From the NCBI GenBank assembly GCA_036644995.1, contig JAVXOZ010000010.1, positions 1-64,000 of the forward strand: 64,000 nt of DNA, written 5' to 3'. The stretch comes from Cryptoclostridium sp036644995. GTDB lineage: Bacteria; Bacillota; Dehalobacteriia; UBA7702. The notes beneath the pieces were generated by a model. The model was not told where the DNA came from and made no database searches. It saw nothing but the letters and a program-made list of their open reading frames with translations. Numbering within the stretch: position 1 is the first letter of the stretch; each line of letters opens with the position of its first letter. Made by a program: the position numbers and the translations under genes. This document shows positions 44,112 to 53,616 of this stretch, in pieces.

Positions 44112-47100
44112 ATGAAGAAACATTTACTCATTACAACTTTAGTTATGGCAATGGTTCTCTGCTTCTCTTTTGGTACTTTGGCAGCTGATATTACCCATAA
44201 TGACCCCAATAACGATCCTAACAAATATATCGTTAAAGATGCCATTGTTCAAGGTGTAGATACTGCTGATTTATATATTGGCACAGTAAAAGATTGGAAA
44301 GCCGGTAAATCCACCAATTTCCCATATGTAAAAGATCGTAAAACTTTCTTTGAAAATGGTGAAGCACTTAATGATAACGACATCATCATCACCAATGGCA
44401 AAGTTGGTGCAGTTCTTGCTGTAGGTACCAGAAATCCATGGGGTTATCCCGCAGGTTCTGTGCTTGATGCCGGTACTGTAACCACAAAGCAAGCAAATCG
44501 TGATACCGTTTGGTCTGTTGAATTACTGATGAATGGTTGGGATTCTTGGGCACCCAGTAATTGCGGAGTTGTAACCTTTGATTTGGTAAAATATAATTTC
44601 CAAACCAAGGCTGAAGATGCCGCAGGTATTAATGCTGTTAAGGTTACCAGAGTTTACGATATTAAAGGAACAAAATTTGATGTAAACACTTATTACAGTG
44701 CAGGTGCAGGCAATAGTTACCTTTATATGTTTGATAAACTTAAAAACACTTCAGGTAAAGAAACCGCATCAATGTCCAATAGATTTGCCATGACCAATAA
44801 AGGTGATGATGGCGGTTCTATGTATACAGATAAAGCAAAACAATCTGCAGGTAGCTATGGTGTAAGCACCACAGGTTCCACATACAGCACCACTTTAATG
44901 GTACCCGGAACAAGCACATCATCTGCGAATATTCAGCATCCTTTCACCAAAATAGGTGGAGCTGTTGGTTATAAGGAATTACGTTTTAACCAAACTTGGA
45001 AAGAAAATGAAGAAATGACTTATGATGAATACATTATCATTTCTGATGAACCTTCAACCAAAGTAGCTAACGATTTTTCAATGGCATATAATAAAATTAC
45101 TGATAAAACAACAGTTTCCGGTACTTTAGAAGGTATTGATACTGCAAAAAATTCCGCTATTGTTGTTAAAAAAGGTAACACAATTTATGGCTGGTATGAT
45201 GTTGCCAAAGATGGAAAATCTTATACTTTAGATATTCCTAAAGCAGCATCGGTTGAAAATAGATCTGCAGAAGCAGAAGAATATACAGTTTATTTAGAAC
45301 ATCAAGGTCGTGCAGCAGGTGATGCTGTTGTCATTGATAATTCTAAAGCAGCAGACACTTGTAATTTAAAAGTAGGTGCTGCCAAAGCTGATATTACAAT
45401 CAATTTGAAGGATAAAGCAGGCAACCCGGTTTGGGGTAAAGTTGAATTTTTAGGTGAATACCCCACTGTTCGTTACATTGGCAATTCTGTTTTCCAAGCA
45501 GCAGAAAAAGGTGTAATTAAAGCTCAGGTAAATAGTATTACAGATTTCCAAGCCACTGTTTTTGGTGAAGGATATAATTTCTTTTCTGCTCCTGTAAGCA
45601 TCACCGGTACAGATGTTAAAAACGGTGTAGTTGATGTTACCATTGATATGGTAAACAAGTTACCTGAAGAATGGTTAGCAGCTGATGTTCATCATCATAC
45701 CAATAAAAATGATGCGTTTGCCTTACCAAAAGATGTTGTATTGTCTAACTTAGCCTCAGGTCTTGATGTTGTAATGACAACAGATCATGACTTTACAACC
45801 AACAACTTTGAAACAAATCAATTTATTGCCAATATTAATAAAGATACCAAAGAAATAAACGGTCACATTCCTTCGGAAGAAATTTCAACCTCTTGGGCAC
45901 ATTTTAATGTAATTCCCCAAACCGCTGAATCTTACGATTACTTTATGGACAAAAATAAAGAAAATCATAATATGAATCAGTTTGATAAATTACAAAACTT
46001 TGTTGACCAAACCCATAAAGTCGGTGCATCAATCACTGCAAACCATCCTTGGTATAGCTATGGATTATTCTATGCTCAAGATAACGATGCTATTTATGGC
46101 GGATATAGCGACGATTATGACAATATAGAAATAAACGCTTGCTGCAGTGATAACGAAAACATTAAAACTATCAACACCACAACCGATCTTTGGAGTTCCT
46201 ATGCCAGCGGTAAAACAAATAAAACCTATGGCGATGTTAAAAAAGCCCATTATTTAGTTAGTGGTTCCGATACGCATGATGTTTTATATCCAGGAGTTAA
46301 AAACGATAAAGGCACCACAAGCGTTGTAACTTATGCAACAGGTAAAGGCCGTACTGTTGCCTACACAGGTAACGTTTCTAAAAAAGATTTGAAAGATACC
46401 GGACTTGCTTATGCTAATTCAGTAGCTAATGGTCATTCCTACATTACCTTAGGTCCTGTTTTAAATCTTGACAAAACTCCCGGTAATACCTATACTGTTG
46501 CGGGCAATTTCACCACTAAGATTGGGGTACAATCTTTAAGCGGCATTAAAGATATTGTAGTATTATCCAGTTTTGGTAAAGATACTTATGCCTATGATGG
46601 TAAAACAGATGATATTTCAGCCAATAAACAATATACCATTAATAACGTTTATGCAGTATACACAGCTCAAGAATTAATGAAAGACGTTAAAAACGATACC
46701 GTATCCCTGAATGTTCCTATTAAATCCGGGGAAAAAGGCTGGGTAGCATTTATGTTTGTAGATGCCAATGATTACCATATGTATGCACTTACAAATCCAT
46801 ACTGGGTAAAACAAACTTCCAAATTATATCCGGATACCGCACATTGGGGTATAGATGCCATCAATGCTTTAACTGATAGAGGCGCTATCACCGGTTATGA
46901 AGATGGTACTTTCCGTCCTGATAATCAAATTAGCAGAGCAGAATTTGCTGCCATCGTAGCAAGACTTGATAATTTTGCTCCAAAAGCAGAATTTAAAGAT
47001 TTAGCATTCACTGATGTACCTGAAAATCAATGGTATTATGGTTATATTATGGAATTAACCAAAGCCGGCATCATTAACGGTTATGAAGATAAAACTTTTA

Positions 47101-47348
47101 AACCCGATGCTTTAATCACCAGAAGTGAAATTGCAAGTATGATTGCTAAAACTGCCGGTTGGGACAAAGGATACAAAATTAATGAAAAATTATCCTTTAC
47201 AGATATTTCAGACAACTGGGCAAAATCTTATATTCAATACCTTGCTGATAAAGATTTAATAAAAGGTTATGAAGATAAAACTTTCCGTCCGGATAACAAT
47301 GCAACAAGAGCAGAAAGTGCACAATTTGTATTTAATGCAATGTTTTAA
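44112..47348 (+). CDS. Secreted SLH-anchored PHP-domain (CehA/McbA-like) metallohydrolase, copy 2
   Basis: This 1078-residue paralogue of the protein at 10806-14066 has the same order of parts. A near-identical signal peptide (MKKHLLITTLVMAMVLCFSF) precedes a conserved N-terminal domain (IIITNGKVGAVLAVGTRNPW). Two beta-sandwich regions follow at about 340-515. The PHP domain at about 526-790 has DVHHHTN, TDHDF, ANHPW and SGSDTHD. Three SLH repeats (about 905-1078) carry the surface anchor. The putative metal ligands are conserved, so both copies may be active. It is on the opposite strand to copy 1, 30 kb away. A strong AAGGAGGG site precedes the start. Confidence 0.93.
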   Translation: MKKHLLITTLVMAMVLCFSFGTLAADITHNDPNNDPNKYIVKDAIVQGVDTADLYIGTVKDWKAGKSTNFPYVKDRKTFFENGEALNDNDIIITNGKVGAVLAVGTRNPWGYPAGSVLDAGTVTTKQANRDTVWSVELLMNGWDSWAPSNCGVVTFDLVKYNFQTKAEDAAGINAVKVTRVYDIKGTKFDVNTYYSAGAGNSYLYMFDKLKNTSGKETASMSNRFAMTNKGDDGGSMYTDKAKQSAGSYGVSTTGSTYSTTLMVPGTSTSSANIQHPFTKIGGAVGYKELRFNQTWKENEEMTYDEYIIISDEPSTKVANDFSMAYNKITDKTTVSGTLEGIDTAKNSAIVVKKGNTIYGWYDVAKDGKSYTLDIPKAASVENRSAEAEEYTVYLEHQGRAAGDAVVIDNSKAADTCNLKVGAAKADITINLKDKAGNPVWGKVEFLGEYPTVRYIGNSVFQAAEKGVIKAQVNSITDFQATVFGEGYNFFSAPVSITGTDVKNGVVDVTIDMVNKLPEEWLAADVHHHTNKNDAFALPKDVVLSNLASGLDVVMTTDHDFTTNNFETNQFIANINKDTKEINGHIPSEEISTSWAHFNVIPQTAESYDYFMDKNKENHNMNQFDKLQNFVDQTHKVGASITANHPWYSYGLFYAQDNDAIYGGYSDDYDNIEINACCSDNENIKTINTTTDLWSSYASGKTNKTYGDVKKAHYLVSGSDTHDVLYPGVKNDKGTTSVVTYATGKGRTVAYTGNVSKKDLKDTGLAYANSVANGHSYITLGPVLNLDKTPGNTYTVAGNFTTKIGVQSLSGIKDIVVLSSFGKDTYAYDGKTDDISANKQYTINNVYAVYTAQELMKDVKNDTVSLNVPIKSGEKGWVAFMFVDANDYHMYALTNPYWVKQTSKLYPDTAHWGIDAINALTDRGAITGYEDGTFRPDNQISRAEFAAIVARLDNFAPKAEFKDLAFTDVPENQWYYGYIMELTKAGIINGYEDKTFKPDALITRSEIASMIAKTAGWDKGYKINEKLSFTDISDNWAKSYIQYLADKDLIKGYEDKTFRPDNNATRAESAQFVFNAMF

Positions 47349-47397
47349 TATTAATTAAAATAATTGCGTTGAATAAGTAGTTAAACATTTTTTCTCT

Positions 47398-47440
47398 AAC
47401 AAAAAAAAGAGTCTTACTTTATGTAAGGCTCTTTTTTGTT
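47398..47440. terminator. Bidirectional terminator between SLH-PHP and ZIP genes
   Basis: AACAAAAAAAAGAGTCTTAC pairs with GTAAGGCTCTTTTTTGTT around TTTAT, with a T-run on both strands, 50 bp past the SLH gene. Confidence 0.85.
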
Positions 47441-47448
47441 ACATTAGT

Positions 47449-47503
47449 TATACCCTCGGGTAAATTATGAAAACCAATATCCATTGCCATCAGTAAACCA
47501 ATT
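47449..47503 (-). pseudogene. 55-bp duplicated fragment of the ZIP transporter gene
   Basis: This segment matches 47902-47956 inside the ZIP gene at 54 of 55 positions and in the same orientation. The copied part encodes the conserved HNLPEG metal-site helix, yet here it stands in non-coding sequence downstream of the gene. It is a stray duplication or the last trace of a second copy. Confidence 0.85.
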
Positions 47504-47550
47504 ATTATGATAGTTTAAATGTTGCAAAAAACTTTTAAGTTAAATAAATC

Positions 47551-48267
47551 TCAGGTTAAAAAAAAGGTTAAAAGAATACCGAAAAATATACCTAAATCCA
47601 AAAATTTTGTGGTAATTTTCAGCACTTGGGCAAAGGAAATGTAAATCATGGCACCGGCGGCAAACCCCATGCCTATGCTTAAAAAAATCACAGAGCCATC
47701 TGTTGCCAGCCAACCAATTAGGGCACCTAATGGTGTTACAGACCCTGCCAAAGCGGTAATTAAGAGTATATTTACCTTTTTAACACCGCTTTTTTTCAGT
47801 GGTGCACCAATACTAATTCCTTCGGGAATATTATGGAGCATTAAGGCAAAAGCCACCACAAATCCCAAATAAGTGCTGCCTTGAAAACCTGCACCCATGG
47901 CTATACCCTCGGGTAAATTATGAAAACCAATACCCATTGCCATCAGTAAACCAATTTTCCCAAAAAAAGCAGATTCATTGGGGGTGTCTAATGATTTTAA
48001 TTTATTGTTTACAAAATAAGAGCATAAGACCATGAAAATAATGCCCAAAATAAAACCAAATCCCACGGTAAAAGGAGAACCTGTAAGATAATAAGCCTGG
48101 GGCATTAAGCTAAACAGGGATATTCCTATCATCACCCCTACCCCAAAACCAATTACCAAGCCCAAGCAACCTTCACGCTCCACAGGCACAAGCAATCCTA
48201 AAATACCCCCCAAAAGTGTGGCTATACCTGCCAAAAAACTGATAATTAATACTTCACCAATACCCAT
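47551..48267 (-). CDS. ZIP-family metal transporter
   Basis: This 238-residue protein has eight probable membrane helices. The two metal-site motifs HNLPEGIAMG (helix 4) and HNIPEGISIG (helix 5) are intact. It is a ZIP-family permease that would move zinc or other divalent metals into the cytosol. The ATG at 48267 with AGGGGG upstream is preferred to a longer frame beginning in the preceding terminator. It lies 106 bp after the EF-G-like gene, across a terminator. No Zur or Fur box was identified. Confidence 0.93.
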   Translation of the reverse strand: MGIGEVLIISFLAGIATLLGGILGLLVPVEREGCLGLVIGFGVGVMIGISLFSLMPQAYYLTGSPFTVGFGFILGIIFMVLCSYFVNNKLKSLDTPNESAFFGKIGLLMAMGIGFHNLPEGIAMGAGFQGSTYLGFVVAFALMLHNIPEGISIGAPLKKSGVKKVNILLITALAGSVTPLGALIGWLATDGSVIFLSIGMGFAAGAMIYISFAQVLKITTKFLDLGIFFGILLTFFLT

Positions 48268-48318
48268 AATAAAACCCCCTTCTATTATCTTATGAGCAAT
48301 TAAGGATTTTAGACAAAA

Positions 48319-48362
48319 AAAACCTCTCATTTCATATAAAAAGATGAAATGAGAGGTTTTTG
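48319..48362 (-). terminator. Terminator of the EF-G-like gene
   Basis: AAAAACCTCTCATTTCAT and ATGAAATGAGAGGTTTTT form a perfect 18-bp stem with T-runs on both strands, 10 bp past the gene's stop codon. Confidence 0.9.
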
Positions 48363-48372
48363 TTTATTTATT

Positions 48373-50412
48373 TTATTCCTTAGCTGCTTTTGCCTCTTTG
48401 GCGGCGGCTATAATTTTATCCGCTAAAAGCTGGGGTAATTCTTCATAGCTGGCAAATTCCATGGTAAAGTGCCCTCTACCCTGGGACATGGAGCGTAAAT
48501 CAATGGCATAGCGATACATTTCCGAAAGAGGAGCACTGGCTTTTATGCACTGCATATTGCCTTTTTGTTCCATGCCCAAAATACGGCCACGGCGGTTGCT
48601 CATATCACCCATTATATCACCCATAAATTGATCAGGCACCATAATTTCCACATTTACAAAGGGTTCCAAAAGAATGGGTTTAGCAACTTCACAAGCTTTT
48701 TTAAAGGCAACAGAAGCCGCAATTTTAAACGCCATTTCCGAGGAATCCACAGGGTGGTAGGAGCCATCCTTAAGATTAACACTGATATTGGTTACGGGGA
48801 AACCGGCTAAAACCCCTTCCTGCATGGATTCACGGAAGCCTTTTTCCACGGCGGGAATGTAGTTTTTGGGCACAGAACCACCAAAAATAGATTCTTTAAA
48901 TTCAAAATCCATATCGGGATTTGGTTCCATATCCACAATAATATCACCAAATTGACCATGACCACCACTTTGTTTTTTATGGCGACCTTGGATATTTTTG
49001 GCGGAGCCTTTAATGGTTTCACGGTAAGGAACTTGGGCATCTAAAATTTCTACATCTACCCCAAATTTCTTTAATAAGCGATCCACCACAATATCCACAT
49101 GGGCTTCACCAATGGCGGTGAGGAGTGTTTGCTTGGTTTCCACATTTTTTTCCAAGCGTAAGGTGGGGTCTTCATCTATTAATTTAGTAATGGCATTGCC
49201 TAATTTATCTTCATCAGCTTTGGATTTAGGTGCTATTGCCACGGTAAAACTGGGAATGGGAAAATCTATACCATCCACAATTACAGGATTGGTTTTGGTG
49301 GTTAAAGTATCACCGGTTTTTGCACCGGGCAATTTAGCCAGCATACCAATATCTCCCGGGGCAAATTCGTTGATGGCTATTTGGTTTTTACCCATCATCG
49401 TACCTGCGGAGCTGATTTTTTCTTCTTTTTCTTGGTTGGCATTAAACAAGGTACCTTCTGCTTTAAATCTACCCTGCATAACTTTAAAATAGCTTATTCT
49501 GCCAACATAGGGGTCGGTCATGGTTTTGAAAACCAAAACCGCAAAGGGACCATCTGGGTCTATTTCTTCATGGGCTTCGATGGGATCGGGACAATCAAAG
49601 AATATGGCGTCCATCAATTCATCTATGCCTATATTATTGGTGGCACTACCGCAATAAAGTGCCGTAACCTTGGCATTTTTTACACCATTGTGTAAACCTT
49701 TCAGCACTTCTTTTTTGCTTAGTTCTTCACCATCTAAATATTTTTCCATAATATCGTCGTCACCTTCGGCGGCGGCATCATAAAGCATTTCACGATATTT
49801 GGCAATGTTATCTTCCATATCTGCGGGGATTTCTATTTCTGTGGGTTTGCCATCTTCATAGGTAAAGGCTTTGTTATCAATAATATTTACAATACCACGA
49901 AAATCTTCACCTTCACCGATGGGAATGGTAACGGGGATTATATTTTTTGTAAGTTTTTCTCTTAGAGATTCAATGGTTTTTTCAAAATTTGCATTTTCAC
50001 GGTCCATTTTGTTAACGAAAATAATTCTGGAAGTATCTCTTTCGTTGGCTTCTTCCCAAATTATTTCTGTACTTACTTGGGCACCGGCAACGGCATCAAT
50101 AACCATTAAAAGGCTGTCGGCTACTCTTAAACTGCCACGCACTTCGCCGTAAAAATCCATAAAACCCGGGGTATCCAGCAGGTTTACTTTTTTATCACGA
50201 TGTTCAATTGCCAGTAAAGTGGTACTTACGGAGATTTTCTTTTTTGTTTCCTCGGGCAAATAATCGGATACAGAATTACCTTCACTTACTTTACCTAAGC
50301 GTGAAAGAGCACCTGTGTTATAAATCATTGCCTCTGCAACTGATGATTTGCCCGCACCCTGGTGTCCTACAAGAGCCACATTACGAATGTCCTCTGTTTG
50401 ATAGACTTTCAT
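48373..50412 (-). CDS. Elongation factor G paralogue (EF-G-like GTPase)
   Basis: This 679-residue translational GTPase has GHQGAGKSS, DTPGF and NKMD as its G motifs and the EF-G domain order II-V. It begins with MKVYQTEDIRNVALVGHQ rather than the standard EF-G N-terminus. It is not in a str operon with rpsL, rpsG or tufA, which supports a paralogue of the FusA2-like group. Such paralogues can act in translocation, recycling or unknown steps. An AGGAGG site precedes the start. Confidence 0.85.
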   Translation of the reverse strand: MKVYQTEDIRNVALVGHQGAGKSSVAEAMIYNTGALSRLGKVSEGNSVSDYLPEETKKKISVSTTLLAIEHRDKKVNLLDTPGFMDFYGEVRGSLRVADSLLMVIDAVAGAQVSTEIIWEEANERDTSRIIFVNKMDRENANFEKTIESLREKLTKNIIPVTIPIGEGEDFRGIVNIIDNKAFTYEDGKPTEIEIPADMEDNIAKYREMLYDAAAEGDDDIMEKYLDGEELSKKEVLKGLHNGVKNAKVTALYCGSATNNIGIDELMDAIFFDCPDPIEAHEEIDPDGPFAVLVFKTMTDPYVGRISYFKVMQGRFKAEGTLFNANQEKEEKISSAGTMMGKNQIAINEFAPGDIGMLAKLPGAKTGDTLTTKTNPVIVDGIDFPIPSFTVAIAPKSKADEDKLGNAITKLIDEDPTLRLEKNVETKQTLLTAIGEAHVDIVVDRLLKKFGVDVEILDAQVPYRETIKGSAKNIQGRHKKQSGGHGQFGDIIVDMEPNPDMDFEFKESIFGGSVPKNYIPAVEKGFRESMQEGVLAGFPVTNISVNLKDGSYHPVDSSEMAFKIAASVAFKKACEVAKPILLEPFVNVEIMVPDQFMGDIMGDMSNRRGRILGMEQKGNMQCIKASAPLSEMYRYAIDLRSMSQGRGHFTMEFASYEELPQLLADKIIAAAKEAKAAKE

Positions 50413-50559
50413 ATATTTACCTCCTCTAATTAAAATATTCGACCTTTTATAGATTAGATATTAATATGTGAAATCCTTTTCATTTTTGACATATTTTTAA
50501 ATTATTTTTTAGAATACTTTTTTATTGCTAAAAATAGGATTAATAAACAGGAGGCATTT

Positions 50560-52107
50560 ATGGTGAGAGAAAGTATTGTTTTGGGCACAGGCATCTTAAT
50601 ATTAACTAATTTTGCGGTTAAAATTTTAAGCTTGATTTACCGTGGTGTCCTCATCAGGCTCATGGGCAGCGAGGGTTTGGGCTTATCCGAAATGGTTATG
50701 CCTTTATTTTCATTTTTATTGGTACTGGCTTCTTTGGGTATACCTTTGGCTATTTCAAATTTAATAAGTGGGGATATAAAAAAAGCTAAAACTTTATCTA
50801 TTTTAAAAACAGGCATTACCATGTTATTTATAAGCAGCATTTTTGTAACCGCAGCCGCTTTATTAATTTTTCCTTTGGTAAGGGATTATATTTTATCTGA
50901 CCCCCGTATTTATTTGGGATTTTTACTGTTTTTTCCTTCTATAATTTTAATTTCTGTTTTTTCTGCTTACCGTGGTTATTTTCAGGGTAGCCACCAAAGC
51001 TCCTTTATTGGCAAAAGCCAAAGTGTAGAACAGGTGGTGAGGGTAAGTATTGGAATTGCCCTGGTTTATTTTTTAATAAACGCCAATTATCGCCTTAGTG
51101 TTTTAATTGGCAGTTTATCCGTGGCAACATTTTTTGCGGAGCTTGCCGGTGGCATTTATTTGTGGCTGCATTTTAAAAAACAAAAAAATAGCTATAAAAC
51201 CAAAGGAAAATTTTCCTTTGATATAGCCAAGAAAATGCTGTATATGGGGGGTCCAATCACAGTAAGCCGTATAGCCACCACAGCGGCAATAACTTTTCAG
51301 GCAGTGCTTATACCCAAGGCTTTAATTCTCAGCGGCTATACCCTATCTGAAGCCGCCTCATTATATGGATATTTCAGCGGTGTGGCTTTAACTATTTTAC
51401 ATTTGCCTGCCATAGTTACAGGTGCTATTACGGTACCTTTAATTCCTTCGGTTGCCGAGGCACAAAAGAAAAAGGATATTCCCCTACTCCATAAAAGAAT
51501 AAGAGATAGCATTATGTTTACCACCTACACAGCCATTCCCATGCTGGGATTTATTTTTTATTTTGCCACCCCAATCTGCGGTATTTTATTTGCGGCAAAG
51601 GAAGCAGGTCCAATGCTGGCACTTTTTTCCTTAGGCGGAATTTTACTTTATTTGCAGCAGCCCATGGTGGCGGTGCTCCAAGGTTTAAATTATTTTAAAG
51701 AGCTGCTACTGTGCTTGGTTATTGGGGATGGGCTTTACATCGTTATGCTGGTTATTTGTTTTATGCGTCAAAATTTTACCATAGAAATGGGAATAATAGC
51801 TTTTATTATTAACGATATAATATTGCTGACATCTTACATAATTTTATTAAAATTTAAAACCAAAATAAAACTTAATCTTATGGGTTTTACTTTTATACCC
51901 ATGGCTTACACTTTTTGCGGTTTATTTGGGGTTTATATAATAAAACAATACCTCAATATCACATACCCCAATATTTGGGAAATTATGATTTTCGGTATTG
52001 TATTTATTGCTATTTATTTAATTATGCTATTGCTTATAGATGGGAAAAATAACCCCTTGCTCAGCGGTGTTTTAACTTGGCGAAAGCAGCGGAGTAATCG
52101 GCCATAG
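50560..52107 (+). CDS. SpoVB-like MOP-superfamily flippase
   Basis: This 515-residue membrane protein has about 14 hydrophobic segments. Its opening (GTGILILTNFAVKILSLIYRGVLIRLMGSEGLGL) is characteristic of the SpoVB/MurJ-related oligosaccharidyl-lipid flippases. SpoVB is involved in spore cortex formation in Bacillus, but relatives also move other lipid-linked sugars. It has an AGGAGG site and stands alone. Its last 47 bases overlap the end of the convergent surE gene. Its presence hints at, but does not prove, sporulation. Confidence 0.88.
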   Translation: MVRESIVLGTGILILTNFAVKILSLIYRGVLIRLMGSEGLGLSEMVMPLFSFLLVLASLGIPLAISNLISGDIKKAKTLSILKTGITMLFISSIFVTAAALLIFPLVRDYILSDPRIYLGFLLFFPSIILISVFSAYRGYFQGSHQSSFIGKSQSVEQVVRVSIGIALVYFLINANYRLSVLIGSLSVATFFAELAGGIYLWLHFKKQKNSYKTKGKFSFDIAKKMLYMGGPITVSRIATTAAITFQAVLIPKALILSGYTLSEAASLYGYFSGVALTILHLPAIVTGAITVPLIPSVAEAQKKKDIPLLHKRIRDSIMFTTYTAIPMLGFIFYFATPICGILFAAKEAGPMLALFSLGGILLYLQQPMVAVLQGLNYFKELLLCLVIGDGLYIVMLVICFMRQNFTIEMGIIAFIINDIILLTSYIILLKFKTKIKLNLMGFTFIPMAYTFCGLFGVYIIKQYLNITYPNIWEIMIFGIVFIAIYLIMLLLIDGKNNPLLSGVLTWRKQRSNRP

Positions 52108-52870
52108 TTTTAAGTTTTTCTTTATCAAGATATTCCAATTTAATAGGGGTAATGGAAATATAGCCTGCTTTTACGGTTTCCAAATCCGTAGGTTCTTCCC
52201 CTTGAGATTTAACAGCTTTGGTAAATCCCCCGGTTCCTTCTTTAACATCATCATAGATGTGCCAATAGTAATCTCTGCCATAGGGGCTAATCCTTTTTTC
52301 AAAGCGTTCCATCATTCTGGCATGGGAAATAACGGTTTTTTTCATACCTTTTATTTCCGATAAGGGCAAATTGGGAAAATTGATGTTATATAAAAAATTA
52401 TTTCCTTTTTCATTTTCTAAAAAATTAGGTAAAAGCTCTTTAAAAATATTGGCAGATACAGAAAAATCACTGCAATTAAAATCATTGGAAAGGGCAAAAG
52501 TAGGTATTCCTTGGAATGCACCTTGTAAAGCCGCAGCCACAGTACCTGAATACATCACAGAATCTGCAACATTAAGACCGTTATTAATCCCTGAAACTAT
52601 TAAATCCGGTTTTTCCTCCATTAATTGATCCAAAGCAATCACCGTGCAATCACCGGGTGTGCCTTCCACCATCCAAATATTTAAATCATCTTTGGGCAGA
52701 TATATTTTTTCTGCGGTTAAAGGTACTAAAAAAGTAACACTGTTACTGGTACCGGATTTTTCTTGAGCAGGCACTACCACGGTTAATTGGTGTTCATCTT
52801 TTAAGGCATTAATTAAAGCGTGAAGCCCTTTGCCACGATATCCATCATCATTTACAATGAGTATTTTCAT
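52061..52870 (-). CDS. surE: 5'/3'-nucleotidase SurE
   Basis: This 269-residue SurE-family phosphatase has the N-terminal metal motif ILIVNDDGYRGKG, the SGTSNSVTF loop and SGINNGLNVADSVMYSGTVAAA. It dephosphorylates nucleoside monophosphates. It converges on, and overlaps by 47 bp, the SpoVB-like gene. It is downstream of lepB by about 30 bp. Confidence 0.96.
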   Translation of the reverse strand: MKILIVNDDGYRGKGLHALINALKDEHQLTVVVPAQEKSGTSNSVTFLVPLTAEKIYLPKDDLNIWMVEGTPGDCTVIALDQLMEEKPDLIVSGINNGLNVADSVMYSGTVAAALQGAFQGIPTFALSNDFNCSDFSVSANIFKELLPNFLENEKGNNFLYNINFPNLPLSEIKGMKKTVISHARMMERFEKRISPYGRDYYWHIYDDVKEGTGGFTKAVKSQGEEPTDLETVKAGYISITPIKLEYLDKEKLKTMADYSAAFAKLKHR

Positions 52871-52899
52871 TCATCTCTCACTTCTTTATCAAAGCTATA

Positions 52900-53430
52900 T
52901 CACTTCTTTATCAAACCTATATCACTGAACGGGTAATATTGGAAAAATGCCTTTGATTCTATATCATCCAAAGTAATAAATGGGTAAGACCAAAGGTGTG
53001 AATCCAAGCTATTATTGCGATTATCGCCCAAAACAAAGTATTCACCTTTTGGCACAGTTACGGGTCCAAAATTATCATTGGATTTTTCCATTAAATAATC
53101 TTCGGATAATGCCTTACCGTTTATGTACACAGCTTGGTCTTTAATTTCCACTGTATCTCCGGGTAAACCAATTACACGCTTAATAAACCCTACGCCTTCA
53201 TCAATTTCAGCGGGGGGATCAAAAACAATAACATCGCCACGTTTTGGCTCACTTATTTTATAGGCAAGCTTAAAAACCAGCACTCTATCATCTTTTTCCA
53301 AGGTTGGCATCATGGAACCCGAAAGTATTTTACAAGAATCAATAATAAAAAACTTTAATATCACAGCAATAACTACTGCAATAAGTAGGGTTACAACAAA
53401 ATCTTTAATTGTGGATAAAAAATTTGACAT
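52900..53430 (-). CDS. lepB: Signal peptidase I
   Basis: This 176-residue membrane protease has one N-terminal helix (about 7-27), the catalytic Ser in SGSMMPTL, and the catalytic Lys in GFIKRVIGLPGDTVE. The GDNRNNSLDSHLWSY box is typical of Gram-positive type I enzymes. It removes Sec signal peptides, such as those of the two SLH-PHP proteins. The Met at 53430 follows the preceding gene's stop by one base, with TGAGGT as site. Confidence 0.95.
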   Translation of the reverse strand: MSNFLSTIKDFVVTLLIAVVIAVILKFFIIDSCKILSGSMMPTLEKDDRVLVFKLAYKISEPKRGDVIVFDPPAEIDEGVGFIKRVIGLPGDTVEIKDQAVYINGKALSEDYLMEKSNDNFGPVTVPKGEYFVLGDNRNNSLDSHLWSYPFITLDDIESKAFFQYYPFSDIGLIKK

Positions 53431-53431
53431 A

Positions 53432-53614
53432 TTAAACCTCATAAATTCTAATGGTCATTTTTTCGTTTTCAGCATTTCGCAGACCAAACATAAGGTGATA
53501 ATCCTTGAGGTTTTTATTTAAAAAGTCCACAATTTCATACATATCATCTCTTTTATCAAAGCTCTTGTATGCAATGGGTTCTAAACCTTGGGTTTTTTCT
53601 TCACTATGGCTCAT
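53432..53614 (-). CDS. Small DUF4264-like protein
   Basis: This 60-residue protein begins three bases after the folE stop and ends one base before the lepB start, in a tight run. YEIVDFLNKNLKDYHLMFGL followed by KMTIRIYEV resembles the small B. subtilis YpmA (DUF4264) family, from memory. The function is unknown. The tight spacing supports it being a real gene. Confidence 0.7.
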   Translation of the reverse strand: MSHSEEKTQGLEPIAYKSFDKRDDMYEIVDFLNKNLKDYHLMFGLRNAENEKMTIRIYEV

Positions 53615-53616
53615 TC

